Notes: generated from the letters alone by a model not told the origin. 32,126 nucleotides of DNA from SLFT01 sp964493075 (GCA_964493075.1 CAZBNU010000023.1:1-32126), one strand, 5' to 3'. Positions 7,903 through 14,438 are shown, counted from the stretch's first letter. Translations and numbers: made by a program.

Positions 7903-8256
7903 TTAGAAGGTAACGATGCGGTCGCTGTCGCGTACCCAGGCCGCCAATTCCGCCATAGTGGCTTCGTGGGCGCCTTGAAAATAAGGTTCATTTTTGTAAA
8001 TGCCGCAGCGGGCTTTGCAGGTGCCGCAGACTTTTACCGGGACATCTTTTCCGATAAGGTCGCGCAGCATCTTCCCAAGATCAAAGTAGCCCTCAGGCGG
8101 TTTGGCGGCGTCCCGCGCAAGGTCAACAGAATCGTTCATGAGGAATATGCGCGGCTTTGTTCCTGTTTCCAGCAGCTTATCCGCGAGTCTCAATGCATTC
8201 CATACCACATCGGTGCCGTCATAGGGTTGGCGATTTATAAGAATCAAAATATCCAT
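7903..8256 (-). CDS. DsrE/DsrF-like sulfur-relay family protein
   Basis: A 117-residue cytoplasmic protein of the DsrE/TusD-like fold (ILILINRQPYDGTDVVWNALRLADKLL at the N-terminus). A conserved cysteine cluster CGTCKARCG lies at about 85-93. DsrE-type proteins move sulfane sulfur between partners as persulfides on such a cysteine; TusD is the best-studied relative. This version matches the single-gene DsrE proteins found next to NifX-like genes in anaerobes. It has no DsrF/H neighbours, so a reverse-sulfite-reductase role is unlikely. It lies 40 bases downstream of the NifX-ferredoxin gene. Confidence 0.82.
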   Translation of the reverse strand: MDILILINRQPYDGTDVVWNALRLADKLLETGTKPRIFLMNDSVDLARDAAKPPEGYFDLGKMLRDLIGKDVPVKVCGTCKARCGIYKNEPYFQGAHEATMAELAAWVRDSDRIVTF

Positions 8257-8296
8257 CTTGCAGTTCCATTTCTATATTAGCCTCATGACTAAAAGG

Positions 8297-8959
8297 TTAT
8301 CGTTTATGCAGTGAAAGGGCGAATTGTGGACACTTCGCAATGCATTGTGCACAGCCAGTGCAAGTCTTTATGTCTATATGTGCTACTGCATTTACACTGA
8401 TGGCATCCTCAGGGCAAAAACTGATACAGGCGGCACAGCCGGTACATTTTTCTGTATCCACCTGTGCAACAAGAGGTGAAGTTGAAGCCTCGTGTTGAGC
8501 GTTGTTTGTGGCAGGCGGAAAACTGCCGCTGCCCATGCCGCCGCCGCGACCCATACCACTGCCACGACCCACGCCACTGCCACGACCCGTACCAACGCCT
8601 GAGCCAAAGTGGCTTGCCACGTTGGGTTGTGCTGCTGCTGTGAAGGCACCTTCCCTGTAGTTCTTGACAACATCACGGATAACACCGCTGACACCCACGA
8701 TTACCTGAATTCCTGCGGCGCCAAATACCTGAAAGGCGTTGGGGCCGCAGTTACCCGTCAGAGCGACCTGTACCCCTTTTTCCGCCATCAGGCTGGCGGA
8801 CTGGATGCCTGCACCGCCTCCAGAAACAATGTTTGGGTTTTCAATTGCCTCAACATCCATTGTTTCTGTGTCAACAAGCAAAAAATAAGCACAACGCCCA
8901 AATCGTGCGTCCACCTGGGCGTCAAGTCCGGGACCCGTTGCTGTTACAGCAATTTTCAT
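8297..8959 (-). CDS. NifX/NifB-type (MTH1175-like) carrier domain fused to a 2[4Fe-4S] ferredoxin
   Basis: 220 residues. Residues 1-110 are a dinitrogenase iron-molybdenum-cofactor (NifX/NifB C-terminal) domain: MKIAVTATGPGLDAQVDARFGRC at the start, then ALTGNCGPNAFQVF. Residues 119-146 are a Gly/Arg/Ser linker of near-repeats. Residues 170-212 hold two CX2CX2CX3CP motifs (C172/175/178/182 and C200/203/206/210), so two [4Fe-4S] clusters. NifX-like proteins bind labile metal clusters; the orange protein ORP of Desulfovibrio is one. A covalent ferredoxin suggests electron delivery to a bound cluster. GAAAGGAT precedes the ATG at 8959. There is no Mrp/MinD ATPase beside it, unlike in ORP operons. 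Confidence 0.9.
   Translation of the reverse strand: MKIAVTATGPGLDAQVDARFGRCAYFLLVDTETMDVEAIENPNIVSGGGAGIQSASLMAEKGVQVALTGNCGPNAFQVFGAAGIQVIVGVSGVIRDVVKNYREGAFTAAAQPNVASHFGSGVGTGRGSGVGRGSGMGRGGGMGSGSFPPATNNAQHEASTSPLVAQVDTEKCTGCAACISFCPEDAISVNAVAHIDIKTCTGCAQCIAKCPQFALSLHKR
8538..8591. repeat. Three 18-nt tandem units encoding the Gly-rich linker
   Basis: Units 8538-8555, 8556-8573 and 8574-8591 share the pattern CC(A/G)C(T/C)GCC(A/G)CGACCC. They encode six-residue Gly/Arg/Ser steps between the carrier and ferredoxin domains, which suggests the linker grew by slippage. Confidence 0.75.
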
Positions 8960-8974
8960 GATACTATCCTTTCT

Positions 8975-9172
8975 TCACGACAGGGAGCAGGTGCCCGTAG
9001 GACAACAGCTTCCCGAATTGTTGGGGTTCGCATTTACGCTGAAGGCCGACATCATTTTTTCCATACGGGTAGCACCGCATTTTTCGCATATATGCCGACC
9101 CTTGGCATCTGCTTTCTCAAGTACCTCCATCACATGGCCGCACTTGACGCATTGGTATTTGTAAAGTGGCAT
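8975..9172 (-). CDS. FmdB-family zinc-ribbon protein
   Basis: A 65-residue protein starting MPLYKYQCVKCGHVMEVLEK, with paired CX2C motifs at C8/C11 and C29/C32. This is the FmdB putative regulatory zinc ribbon (about 60-90 residues). The C-terminal tail is Cys-rich (SCCPTGTC), as in many members from anaerobes. The function is unknown; the name comes from the fmd formylmethanofuran dehydrogenase operon, where it was suggested to be regulatory. The start at 9172 is chosen because AAGGAT precedes it. An upstream extension to 9265 overlaps the preceding gene and lacks the family pattern. Confidence 0.87.
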   Translation of the reverse strand: MPLYKYQCVKCGHVMEVLEKADAKGRHICEKCGATRMEKMMSAFSVNANPNNSGSCCPTGTCSLS

Positions 9173-9206
9173 TTTTGTATCCTTTCCGTTTGTATGTATT
9201 TTTGGT

Positions 9207-9584
9207 TTAGAGGAGTTTCTCAGACCCGGAGTAGGCTTCCTCCACCAATAGCACCACAGCGGCATGCCCCGGATGTTTGGGGGGATTGATGGACTTCATG
9301 TAGTCGAACAATTCGCCTTTGTAATGGTATTCAAAGGAACCTTTCATTTGATAGGATTTCCGTTCTTTGGTTATAAATAAAATTGCGCCACGGCTCTCGT
9401 CCTGGATATTCCTTTTGGTCTTGTCGAAGTAGTTGTCTGCCACTACGAAACGGTCTTTCCCAAAAAGGCCGACGCAACTCACATAGATGGCATTGGGAAC
9501 ACCGGTTTTGTCTACGGTTGTCAAAACTACCGGGTCTTCACGATCTTCCCAGGCCTTAAGTACGGATTCAGGTAATGCTGCCAT
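9207..9584 (-). CDS. Pyridoxamine-5'-phosphate-oxidase-like split-barrel flavoprotein
   Basis: A 125-residue protein with the PNPOx-like split barrel pattern: DPVVLTTVDKTGVPNAIYVSCVGLFGKDRFVVADNYFDKTKRN, then GAILFITKERKSYQMKGSFEY. Such small members usually bind FMN or F420 and act as reductases or flavin carriers. The pattern is that of the FMN-binding proteins of anaerobes rather than PdxH. AAGGAG seven bases before ATG 9584 sets the start and excludes the frame extending to 9665. It is second in the operon, 34 bases after the first NifX-like gene. A role as an electron-transfer partner of the NifX-like proteins is inference. Confidence 0.8.
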   Translation of the reverse strand: MAALPESVLKAWEDREDPVVLTTVDKTGVPNAIYVSCVGLFGKDRFVVADNYFDKTKRNIQDESRGAILFITKERKSYQMKGSFEYHYKGELFDYMKSINPPKHPGHAAVVLLVEEAYSGSEKLL

Positions 9585-9618
9585 TGTTATACTCCTTTTT
9601 CTTTCGTTTTTATGGACG

Positions 9619-9999
9619 CTACGCGTTTCGATGGTGCCGGGCAAAACTGTGCTGTCGTCTTTCACCGCAACAGCCCGGCATGAGAAATGCTTCTTGATTA
9701 AAGCGGCCGGCGGCGAATGCTGCGAGAACAGTCTCTACTTCACCACAGGTTTGCGGGATGATTTCAATGCCAAGGTTTAATAATGCCAGTTCCAGAGGAC
9801 GAGAGATGGCGCCACAGATCAGCACATTCACGTTATGGGATGCCACTTCCTGTGCACGCGATTGCAAGCCGTCGGAGCGCATTTGAATGGTATATCTACC
9901 ATTGCTAACCTCTTTTTCGACATCCGCAATCAGCAGGTGGGTTGCTGCGTCGAATACAGGGGAGATGCGTCCTTGCCATTCTGAAATTGCTACTCTCAT
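9619..9999 (-). CDS. NifX-like (dinitrogenase FeMo-cofactor family) protein
   Basis: A 126-residue, single-domain member of the NifX/NifB-C family: MRVAISEWQGRISPVFDAATHLLI, then NVLICGAISRPLELALLNLGIEIIPQTCGEVETVLAAFAAGRF. The ending contains PGCCG. It is the first gene of the operon and faces the sigma54 regulator. Family members bind transient iron/molybdenum or Mo-Cu clusters. Two different copies in one operon, one fused to a ferredoxin, suggest a two-component cluster carrier, as for ORP proteins. ATG 9999 is used; ATG 10008 is an alternative. No good ribosome-binding site is visible at either. Confidence 0.85.
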   Translation of the reverse strand: MRVAISEWQGRISPVFDAATHLLIADVEKEVSNGRYTIQMRSDGLQSRAQEVASHNVNVLICGAISRPLELALLNLGIEIIPQTCGEVETVLAAFAAGRFNQEAFLMPGCCGERRQHSFARHHRNA

Positions 10000-10055
10000 G
10001 CCATTCATAGAACCAAAAATCGTGCCAATGCCATTAAAAAGTAGTATTGTTACTT

Positions 10056-10085
10056 CGGGGCAGGTCTTTATATGAAATTGCCCCG
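10056..10085. promoter_or_regulatory. Inverted repeat CGGGGCA-N16-TGCCCCG in the divergent region
   Basis: Perfect 7-bp arms at 10056-10062 and 10079-10085 lie about 60 bases before the first NifX-like gene. This is a possible second operator or transcript hairpin in the region shared by the operon and its regulator. Confidence 0.35.
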
Positions 10086-10092
10086 CAAGAAA

Positions 10093-10157
10093 GGCTATAA
10101 TCGTGCGTATTGCAATGTATGATTTTCTATAATAATGCAATACGCATGATTATAGCC
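10093..10157. promoter_or_regulatory. Long near-perfect operator around the regulator promoter
   Basis: Arms 10093-10114 and 10136-10157 are complementary at 21 of 22 positions, with a 21-nt loop. The arm core is ATAATCGTGCGTATTGCA. The loop contains a perfect TATAAT (10128-10133) that would serve the plus-strand regulator, so a bound dimer would cover the promoter. The same 18-nt core recurs with 15 matches at 11546-11563, upstream of a sigma54 promoter. The likely binder is the adjacent Fis-type regulator, with autoregulation. Confidence 0.7.
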
Positions 10158-10178
10158 GTGCGTAATAAGGAATATACC

Positions 10179-11549
10179 ATGCAGGAGAAACATCAGCAGA
10201 CGCGACGCGATGCAATTGTTCTGGATTCTATCAATGAAGGGGTGTTCACCGTTGACAAGGAATGGCGGATCACTACATTCAATAATGCCGCTACGAAGAT
10301 CACCGGCGTACCGCGTGATCAGGCCATAGGTAGTCTCTGTTGCGATGTTTTTCGCGCGGATATCTGCGAAAAGAATTGCGCGTTGCGTCGTACCATGTCC
10401 GAAGGTAAACCTGTCGTAAATATGACCGCCCATATTATCAATCACGAGGGTCAGCGCATACCCATAAGAATTTCCACGGCGTTGTTACAGGATGAAGCCG
10501 GGGAAGTAATAGGCGGTGTGGAAACCTTTCAGGACCTTACCCAGATAGACCAGCTGCAACGGGAGCTGGAAAACCGCTATACTTTTGAAGACATTGTGGG
10601 GAGAAGCCCTGCCATGAAGCGGCTTTTTGATATTGTGCCGCAAATATCGGCAAGCACAAGCACCGTGCTTATTGAGGGGGCCAGCGGCACGGGTAAGGAG
10701 TTATTCGCCCGTGCTATTCACAATCTGTCCCCCCGGCGAAAGAAGCCTTTTATTGCCATTAATTGTGGCGCACTGCCGGACACGCTTCTCGAAAGTGAAC
10801 TTTTTGGTCACAAGGCTGGCGCCTTTACCGACGCCAAACGGGACAAGCCGGGACGTTTTGAACTGGCCCACGGCGGCACCCTTTTTCTGGACGAAATCGG
10901 CGATATTTCACCGGCCATGCAGGTGCGGCTGTTGCGCGTACTGCAGGAGCGCCAGGTGGAGCCTTTGGGCGGGGTAAAGGCAATACCGGTGGATGTGCGT
11001 GTGGTGGCTGCCACCAACAGGGACCTCGCCCAACTTGTGCGGTCAGGAAAATTCCGTGAAGACCTGTACTACCGCATTCGTGTGGTTTATCTGAAACTCC
11101 CGGATTTGAAACAGCGGCGGGAAGACATCCCTCTGTTGGTAGATAAGCTGATTGCGCGATTTAACCGATTGCAAGACAGGGATATTGCCGGTGTTTCCGA
11201 TCGAGTGATTGCCCGCCTGATGGAACATGACTATCCCGGTAATGTGCGCGAACTGGAGAACATCATTGAGCAGGCCTTTGTGCTTTGCCAGGGCGGGATA
11301 ATTGAATGTGAACACCTTCCTCTGGAGTTGCGTCCGCCTATGGCCGCCGAACAAGAAACAGCACAATCGGCAACGTTAAAAGACATGGAACGCGTTCATA
11401 TTCACAAAGTCATTATGCGCTATAACGGGAACAGAAAAGAAGCGGCAGGTGCGCTGGGAATTAATGTAAGTACTCTGTATCGTAAGATTCAGGAAATTGG
11501 CATAGATTGCCCCGATACCGATGGTCGCGGGAAACGTCGTTCGTCATAA
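10179..11549 (+). CDS. Sigma54-dependent enhancer-binding regulator (PAS-AAA+-Fis) with Cys-rich sensor
   Basis: A 456-residue bacterial enhancer-binding protein. The N-terminal PAS domain (about 10-120) carries a cysteine set C54, C55, C63 and C67 (LCCDVFRADICEKNCALRR) that could bind an Fe-S cluster or sense redox state. The AAA+ domain (about 136-370) has Walker A GASGTGKE at 167-174, the sigma54-contacting loop as GAFTDA at 214-219 (canonical GAFTGA) and Walker B FLDEIGD. A C-terminal Fis-type HTH spans about 405-445. ATG 10179 is set by AAGGAAT upstream; the frame to 10110 would run through the operator. No receiver domain, so direct signal sensing is expected. It resembles the regulator of the Desulfovibrio ORP operons in architecture and position, and probably controls the operons on both sides. 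Confidence 0.93.
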   Translation: MQEKHQQTRRDAIVLDSINEGVFTVDKEWRITTFNNAATKITGVPRDQAIGSLCCDVFRADICEKNCALRRTMSEGKPVVNMTAHIINHEGQRIPIRISTALLQDEAGEVIGGVETFQDLTQIDQLQRELENRYTFEDIVGRSPAMKRLFDIVPQISASTSTVLIEGASGTGKELFARAIHNLSPRRKKPFIAINCGALPDTLLESELFGHKAGAFTDAKRDKPGRFELAHGGTLFLDEIGDISPAMQVRLLRVLQERQVEPLGGVKAIPVDVRVVAATNRDLAQLVRSGKFREDLYYRIRVVYLKLPDLKQRREDIPLLVDKLIARFNRLQDRDIAGVSDRVIARLMEHDYPGNVRELENIIEQAFVLCQGGIIECEHLPLELRPPMAAEQETAQSATLKDMERVHIHKVIMRYNGNRKEAAGALGINVSTLYRKIQEIGIDCPDTDGRGKRRSS

Positions 11550-11563
11550 TCGTGTTTTTTGCA
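11546..11563 (+). promoter_or_regulatory. Probable upstream activator site for the sigma54 promoter
   Basis: ATAATCGTGTTTTTTGCA matches 15 of 18 bases of the operator core in front of the regulator gene. It overlaps the regulator's stop codon and lies about 125-140 bases before the predicted transcript start, a usual enhancer distance. A further direct repeat of CACGAATTTA (11562-11571 and 11598-11607, 36 bases apart) may be part of the site. Confidence 0.55.
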
Positions 11564-11659
11564 CGAATTTATCCGCCTCAAAAGTCGTATATTAATTCAC
11601 GAATTTAGGTATACAATTGTAAAACGGCATGTTAGCGTCAAATTTCAATATTCTGTTTT

Positions 11660-11675
11660 GGGCATAATTATTGCT
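11660..11675 (+). promoter_or_regulatory. Sigma54 promoter upstream of the small ORF and flavoprotein
   Basis: GGGCATAATTATTGCT fits the sigma54 -24/-12 consensus TGGCAYRNNNNTTGCT at every fixed base except the first, with the GG and GC elements at correct spacing. The predicted transcript start is near 11686, just ahead of an AGGAG ribosome-binding site. Confidence 0.8.
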
Positions 11676-11702
11676 CGTGTCATGCCGTTATAGGAGTTCA
11701 AA

Positions 11703-11846
11703 GTGGACGCGGGCTGTAACCCTGTTGGACAGGTAGTTTACACACCTTTAATAGGTAGCAATTACGGGGATTACCCTTTTACGGCCCTATTTGTCGTAAA
11801 AGTTGGCCGTTCATACATTCGGTCGTGTGCAGTAGAAACCGAATAA
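11703..11846 (+). CDS. Small protein (47 residues), first gene after the sigma54 promoter
   Basis: The GTG start has an ideal AGGAG (11692-11696) six bases upstream. The frame of 48 codons ends with TAA at 11844, 12 bases before the flavoprotein ATG, which has its own AAGGAA. The product begins MDAGCNPVGQVVYTPLIG and includes two cysteines (about 5 and 42), a hydrophobic/aromatic centre (YPFTALFVVKVG) and an acidic C-terminus. I recognise no family. The spacing from promoter to ribosome-binding site (about 6 bases) and the operon-like gap support translation. The alternative is a structured leader RNA. If real, it may be an accessory protein for the flavoprotein. Confidence 0.6.
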   Translation: MDAGCNPVGQVVYTPLIGSNYGDYPFTALFVVKVGRSYIRSCAVETE

Positions 11847-11858
11847 GGAAAATCAATC

Positions 11859-13202
11859 ATGAAGGAAACAGACGTATTGGTACTGGGTGGTCTTTCCGGA
11901 ATCACAGCGGGGATCAGTTGCAGACGGCATTATCCGGATAAAAAAGTTACGCTTGTTCGCAAGGAAGGCACCGTCTTGGTCCCCTGCGGTATTCCCTATA
12001 TTTACGGGACGGTGGGCGGTCCCCAAAACAATGTAGTGCCTGACGGTCTGCTTGAAAGCAATGGCATTGAGTTAATCAAGGACGAGGCCGTTACCGTTGA
12101 TCGCGAAAAGAAACTGGTCACCCTGAAGCAGGGCGAAACCATCAAATACGAAAAACTGGTGTTTGCCACGGGGTCTTTGCCTATGGTGCCGCCCATTCCT
12201 GGTGTGGACAAAAAGGGTGTGTATCCTGTCAAGAAGCAATATGACTACCTCGATGAAGTGCTTGAGGTGATGAAATCAGTAAAAGACCTGGTGATTATTG
12301 GTGGTGGGTTCATTGGTGTGGAATTTGCCGACGAATGCCGTAAAGGGCGGGATATTAATGTGACCCTCATTGAGGCATTGCCACATTGCCTGCAAATGGC
12401 TATGGATGATGAGTATTGTGCAGAAGCAGAGGAAAAACTCACGGAAGCAGGCGTCAAGATACTGGTGAATTCCAAGGTGGAGTCCATTACGGGAGGTGAT
12501 ACAGTTGCCGGTGTAAAACTTGCAGATGGTACCGAACTGAGGGCGGATATGGTGATCTTGGGAATAGGTGCGGTTCCCAATACGGAGCTGGCCCAAAAAG
12601 CGGGGATCGAAGTCGGCGCACGAAAAGCCATTGTTGTTGACCGGTACATGCAAACGTATACAGACCCCGATGTATATGCCTGTGGCGACTGCGCAGAAAA
12701 GCGTTCTTTCTTCACCGGTCGTCCTGTCGGTGTGATGCTGGCGTCCATTGCCACGGCGGAGGCACGCATTGCCGGGTCGAATCTTTTTTCACCAGTACAT
12801 CAGAACTGCGGCGCAATCAGTGTGTTTTCCACCATGATAAACGGGCGCGCTTTTGGGGTGGCCGGATTGACGGAACGGTTTGCCAGGCAGATCGGAATGA
12901 AGATGGTTCTTGCCACTGCTGAGGCAGCGGATACCCACCCTGGCGGAATGCCTGATTCATCTCTGACAAAGGTGAAACTGTTGTTTGCCAAGGACACAGG
13001 TGTATTGCTGGGCGGTTCCATTTCCGGCGGTCGGTCTGTTGGTGAAATGGTGAATGTTCTCAGTGCCTGCATTATGCATCGCATGACCGCCAACGATATT
13101 GCGCAATTCCAGATGGGCACCCATCCGGCGTTGACTTCATCTCCTATTGCATATCCTATTGTCACAGCGGCGTGCAAAGCAGTTCTCCCCCTTCGTAAAT
13201 AA
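11859..13202 (+). CDS. FAD/NAD(P)-dependent disulfide/persulfide reductase (CoA-disulfide reductase type)
   Basis: A 447-residue pyridine-nucleotide-disulfide oxidoreductase. The N-terminal FAD site is VLVLGGLSGITAG. The single active cysteine C43 lies in VPCGIPYIYG, the place used by CoA-disulfide reductase and NAD(P)H persulfide/polysulfide reductases in place of a CXXXXC pair. The NAD site is LVIIGGGFIGVEFADE at about 144-159. The second FAD motif is YACGDCAE near 270. The C-terminal dimerisation domain covers about 315-447. Reduction of CoA disulfide, polysulfide or O2 is the family range; a sulfur or thiol substrate fits its neighbours. It is expressed from the sigma54 promoter. There is no rhodanese domain fusion. 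Confidence 0.9.
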   Translation: MKETDVLVLGGLSGITAGISCRRHYPDKKVTLVRKEGTVLVPCGIPYIYGTVGGPQNNVVPDGLLESNGIELIKDEAVTVDREKKLVTLKQGETIKYEKLVFATGSLPMVPPIPGVDKKGVYPVKKQYDYLDEVLEVMKSVKDLVIIGGGFIGVEFADECRKGRDINVTLIEALPHCLQMAMDDEYCAEAEEKLTEAGVKILVNSKVESITGGDTVAGVKLADGTELRADMVILGIGAVPNTELAQKAGIEVGARKAIVVDRYMQTYTDPDVYACGDCAEKRSFFTGRPVGVMLASIATAEARIAGSNLFSPVHQNCGAISVFSTMINGRAFGVAGLTERFARQIGMKMVLATAEAADTHPGGMPDSSLTKVKLLFAKDTGVLLGGSISGGRSVGEMVNVLSACIMHRMTANDIAQFQMGTHPALTSSPIAYPIVTAACKAVLPLRK

Positions 13203-13214
13203 ATTGAATGGAAA

Positions 13215-13283
13215 GGGGCATGTACTTTAAGACGGTCACTGAAGGTACACACTTCAGGGATGTCTGTTTTCTGTGCATGCCCC
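13215..13283. other. Nested inverted repeats between the flavoprotein and DUF89 genes
   Basis: Outer arms GGGGCATG (13215-13222) and CATGCCCC (13276-13283) enclose inner arms CTGAAG (13239-13244) and CTTCAG (13252-13257). No T-run follows, so it is not a standard terminator. It may be a transcript-processing or stability structure. Confidence 0.4.
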
Positions 13284-13305
13284 AAGGATTGAAGTCGTTC
13301 TATAC

Positions 13306-14175
13306 ATGAAAACATTTCTTGATTGTATTCCCTGTTTTATACGCCAAACCCTTGAAGCGGCACGAATGGCAACCAATGACCAGCATTTGCACGAGCAGAT
13401 GCTGCGCGATGTTCTTCGGCTGACGTCGGAAATGACGCTAACAAACAGCCCGCCCCTGATTGGCCAACATATTCATCGGCGGTTGCGGGAATTGACGGGC
13501 AATAATGATCCGTATGCAGCAGTAAAAAGACATTTTAACCAGATGGCGCTGGATATGTTGCCGGAACTACATGCTAAAGTGGCCTCTGCACAAGACCCGT
13601 TTACTGCGGCAGTTCGTCTCGCCATTGTGGGAAATATCATAGATTTTGGCCCTAAAGGCGATATCACTGAAGCAGATGCCCTTGATGCCATTGCGAAGGC
13701 GTTTTCGGGAAAACTTCATGGGGATGTAAATGAATTTCGGAAAGAGATTGATCAGGCAAAGAAGATAGTGTATCTGGCAGATAATGCGGGCGAGATTGTA
13801 TTTGACCGCATTTTAATCGAACAAATCCTTCCTAAGAATATCATCTTCGTAGTGCGAGGCGCACCCGTTATCAATGATGCGACGTGGGAAGATGCGATTC
13901 AGGCCGGTCTGACAGAACTGGTACAGGTGATAGACAACGGATCGGATGCACCGGGTACTATTCTGGGTGATTGCAGTACGGAATTTCTACACCATTTTAA
14001 TGAGGCTGACCTTATCATCGCCAAAGGACAGGGTAACTTTGAAACCCTGAGTGATGTGAATGCCAACATTTTCTTTTTGTTCAAGGTAAAATGTCCCGTT
14101 ATCGGAGAACATGTGGGATTGCCGATGGGCCTGCAGGTATTGCTAAAAAGACCTGTTGATATATTGGATGTATAG
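13306..14175 (+). CDS. DUF89 (ARMT1-like) damage-control phosphatase family protein
   Basis: A 289-residue member of the DUF89 family, TM1154-like subgroup. It begins MKTFLDCIPCFIRQTLEAAR with the subgroup's CX2C at C7/C10. The metal-binding core is IVYLADNAGEIVFDR at about 155-169, and KGQGNFETLSD follows near 246-256. Characterised DUF89 proteins are metal-dependent phosphatases that clear damaged or overflow phospho-metabolites. The bacterial CX2C subgroup has no proven substrate. ATG 13306 starts at the conserved motif and drops an 11-codon extension. It lies 103 bases after the flavoprotein and may be read from the same sigma54 promoter. Confidence 0.88.
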   Translation: MKTFLDCIPCFIRQTLEAARMATNDQHLHEQMLRDVLRLTSEMTLTNSPPLIGQHIHRRLRELTGNNDPYAAVKRHFNQMALDMLPELHAKVASAQDPFTAAVRLAIVGNIIDFGPKGDITEADALDAIAKAFSGKLHGDVNEFRKEIDQAKKIVYLADNAGEIVFDRILIEQILPKNIIFVVRGAPVINDATWEDAIQAGLTELVQVIDNGSDAPGTILGDCSTEFLHHFNEADLIIAKGQGNFETLSDVNANIFFLFKVKCPVIGEHVGLPMGLQVLLKRPVDILDV

Positions 14176-14422
14176 GTTATGGGGAAACAGGGTGCCGCAA
14201 ATTTAGCGTGTAAGTAAAATGGAAGATGGGATGCGTGTGCTTTATCTCACCTGCTATTTTTTTGAATAAGTGCTAAAACGTGTTGCATTTGTGCGACTGT
14301 ATTTTTGAATGGTAGTAATATTGCGACTTTTTGAACGGCAGATTGCTGGTTGTTCTTCCAGATATTTTGTGTAACATGCTGTTATTGTTGATATTGTGGT
14401 AAGATGGTTAAAAAGCGTTGGC
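14176..14422. promoter_or_regulatory. AT-rich intergenic region with direct repeats upstream of the peroxiredoxin promoter
   Basis: No gene is seen. Two imperfect direct repeats, GCGAC-TGTA-TTTTTGAATGGTAG (14293-14315) and GCGAC-TTTTTGAACGGCAG (14323-14341), start 30 bases apart. They lie about 110-155 bases before the predicted sigma54 transcript start, so they are candidate activator sites. They are not clearly the same sequence as the operator at 10093-10157. Confidence 0.4.
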
Positions 14423-14438
14423 TGGCATTGTACTTGCG
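14423..14438 (+). promoter_or_regulatory. Sigma54 promoter upstream of the peroxiredoxin gene
   Basis: TGGCATTGTACTTGCG matches TGGCAYRNNNNTTGCW at all key -24 and -12 bases (GG and GC at correct spacing), missing only the R and the final W. The predicted transcript start is near 14449, about 90 bases before the ATG. Confidence 0.68.

Noticed and set aside
7903..8256. Dsr sulfur-oxidation locus
   Set aside because: Only a single DsrE-like gene is present, with no dsrF, dsrH, dsrC or dsrAB.
10012..10028. Sigma54-like sequence on the minus strand before the first NifX-like gene (TTGGCACG with TTGGT)
   Set aside because: The -24 part is perfect but the -12 lacks the essential GC, and the transcript would start only about two bases before the ATG. 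The operon promoter therefore remains unidentified.
14275..14290. Copy of the regulator operator upstream of the peroxiredoxin promoter
   Set aside because: AAAACGTGTTGCATTT has the CGTG and TTGCA elements but without the four-base spacing, so the match is too weak to claim.
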